64,000 nucleotides of DNA, from the NCBI GenBank assembly GCA_964601085.1, contig CAZRLN010000010.1:1-64000 (forward strand), read 5' to 3'. Position numbers and translations under genes: made by a program. This DNA comes from UBA1444 sp964601085. GTDB lineage: Bacteria; Bacillota; Negativicutes; UBA1444. Shown one piece after another: positions 63,230-64,000 of the stretch. The notes beneath the pieces were generated by a model. The model had not been told where the DNA came from, searched no databases, and saw only the letters and a list, made by a program, of their open reading frames with translations. Every line of letters begins with the position of its first letter. The stretch's first letter is position 1.

Positions 63230-64000
63230 ATGGAAGAACGAGGCATGAACGAACGAATCCAAAAACTGCGCCGGGAGAGTCACACCGCCATCCCCCACCT
63301 CTCCATCGAGCGGGCGGTAGCCGTCACCGAGGCGTACGAAAAATACGCCGGCAGTGTGGAAATTCCCATTTTGCGGGCGCTGACGTTTCGTCATATCCTG
63401 GAAACGAAAACCTTGTGGATCGGCGACGGCGAGCTGATCGTGGGAGAAAAGGGCGAACAACCGCAATACGCGCCCTCGTTCCCGGAACTCTGCTGCCACA
63501 CGCTGGCGGACCTGGACGTAATGAACAGCCGCCAGTACATTTCGTTCAAAGTGACCGACACGGTCCGGCAAACCCACGCCAGCCGGATCGAACCCTACTG
63601 GCGCGGCCGGTCCCTGCGCGAACTCATTTTCCGCCACATGACGCCGGAATGGAAACAGTGTTATGAAAACGGCCTGTTTACAGAATTCATGGAGCAACGG
63701 GGCCCGGGCCATACCGTGCTGGACGGCAAAATCTATCGAAAGGGATTCCTGGAGTTTCAGGCGGACATTCGCGCCGCCATCGCCGCGCTGGATTTTCTGG
63801 CCGACCCGCAGGCGTATGAAAAGAAAATTCAGCTGGAAGCCATGGATATCTGCTGCGACGCCATCATGGCCTACGGTCGGCGCAATGCCGAGCTGGCCCG
63901 CCAAATGGCGGTCGCCGCCGCCGATCCGGTCCGGCGGCGGGAATTGCTGGCGATCGCCGCCACCTGCGACGTCGTCCCGGCCCACCGGCCGCAAACTTTC
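63230..64000 (+). CDS. Glycyl radical enzyme, HypD-like, N-terminal part
   Basis: The first 257 codons of a glycyl radical enzyme, open to the window edge. AGGAGG lies seven bases before the ATG. The segments SIERAVAVTEAYEKYAGSVEIP, DGELIVGEKG, PELCCHTLADLDVM, MTPEW and FTEFMEQRGPGHTV resemble my memory of Clostridioides trans-4-hydroxy-L-proline dehydratase (about 790 residues). That enzyme makes pyrroline-5-carboxylate. The catalytic Cys, Glu and radical Gly lie outside the window, so related substrates (diols, isethionate, choline-type) cannot be excluded. Confidence 0.8.
   Translation, partial: MEERGMNERIQKLRRESHTAIPHLSIERAVAVTEAYEKYAGSVEIPILRALTFRHILETKTLWIGDGELIVGEKGEQPQYAPSFPELCCHTLADLDVMNSRQYISFKVTDTVRQTHASRIEPYWRGRSLRELIFRHMTPEWKQCYENGLFTEFMEQRGPGHTVLDGKIYRKGFLEFQADIRAAIAALDFLADPQAYEKKIQLEAMDICCDAIMAYGRRNAELARQMAVAAADPVRRRELLAIAATCDVVPAHRPQTF

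Noticed and set aside
63209..63994. Long minus-strand open frame opposite the glycyl radical enzyme
   Set aside because: It is a shadow of the plus-strand gene, which matches a known family across all 257 codons; the minus frame has no family features.

Overview
The window looks like a chromosomal segment of an anaerobic Firmicute, most likely a Negativicute related to Sporomusa. The evidence is moderately high GC, strong GGAGG ribosome binding sites, a T-box leader and a cobalamin riboswitch. Two further markers are a tandem pair of CobT-like genes resembling the Sporomusa phenolyl-cobamide enzyme ArsAB, and oxygen-sensitive catabolic enzymes (a radical 2-hydroxyacyl-CoA dehydratase and a glycyl radical enzyme). 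The assignment is inference; there is no rRNA, tRNA, phage, insertion sequence or CRISPR array in the window.

Left part (1-34 kb): mostly housekeeping and stress genes. In order these are a partial YwbE gene, an S41 protease, a P1 peptidase/esterase pair, a diguanylate cyclase, a GNAT acetyltransferase, and the arsAB-like pair behind a B12 riboswitch with its own terminator. Then come OsmC, MscL with a zinc ribbon, a cupin, an aromatic-acid exporter-like protein, DUF523, a ClC channel and an M20 peptidase. A sodium:solute symporter follows behind a T-box leader that carries two antiterminator/terminator modules. Next are a DJ-1/PfpI protein, a large GGDEF-EAL protein, an AGCS amino-acid symporter, class III fructose bisphosphatase, an SDR and a nitroreductase. 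A peptide/aminobenzoyl-glutamate cluster (AbgB-like, MATE, an unusual regulator, AbgT, M20) closes this part.

Middle part (35-55.7 kb): an organic-acid catabolic island, nearly all on the minus strand. One operon runs SDR, thiolase, a frameshifted SLC13-type permease, a FabK-like flavoprotein and an old-yellow-enzyme-type reductase, with a divergent LysR gene. A second operon runs MaoC hydratase, CoA-transferase, activator and the two 2-hydroxyacyl-CoA dehydratase subunits, in the gene order of hadAIBC. A third operon runs CoA-transferase, HMG-CoA-lyase-like enzyme and CitMHS transporter. It has a near-perfect sigma-54 promoter and a sigma-54 activator next to it. The first two operons share a 14-bp upstream sequence. 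Together these genes could take a 2-hydroxy acid through CoA activation, radical dehydration, hydration, oxidation and thiolysis; this pathway is inferred.

Right part (55.7-64 kb): a secreted beta-lactamase-fold serine hydrolase, a KimA-like potassium transporter, exonuclease III, a sirtuin, and an HTH-cupin regulator overlapping a glycyl-radical activase. The window ends in the first 257 codons of the glycyl radical enzyme, which resembles trans-4-hydroxy-L-proline dehydratase.
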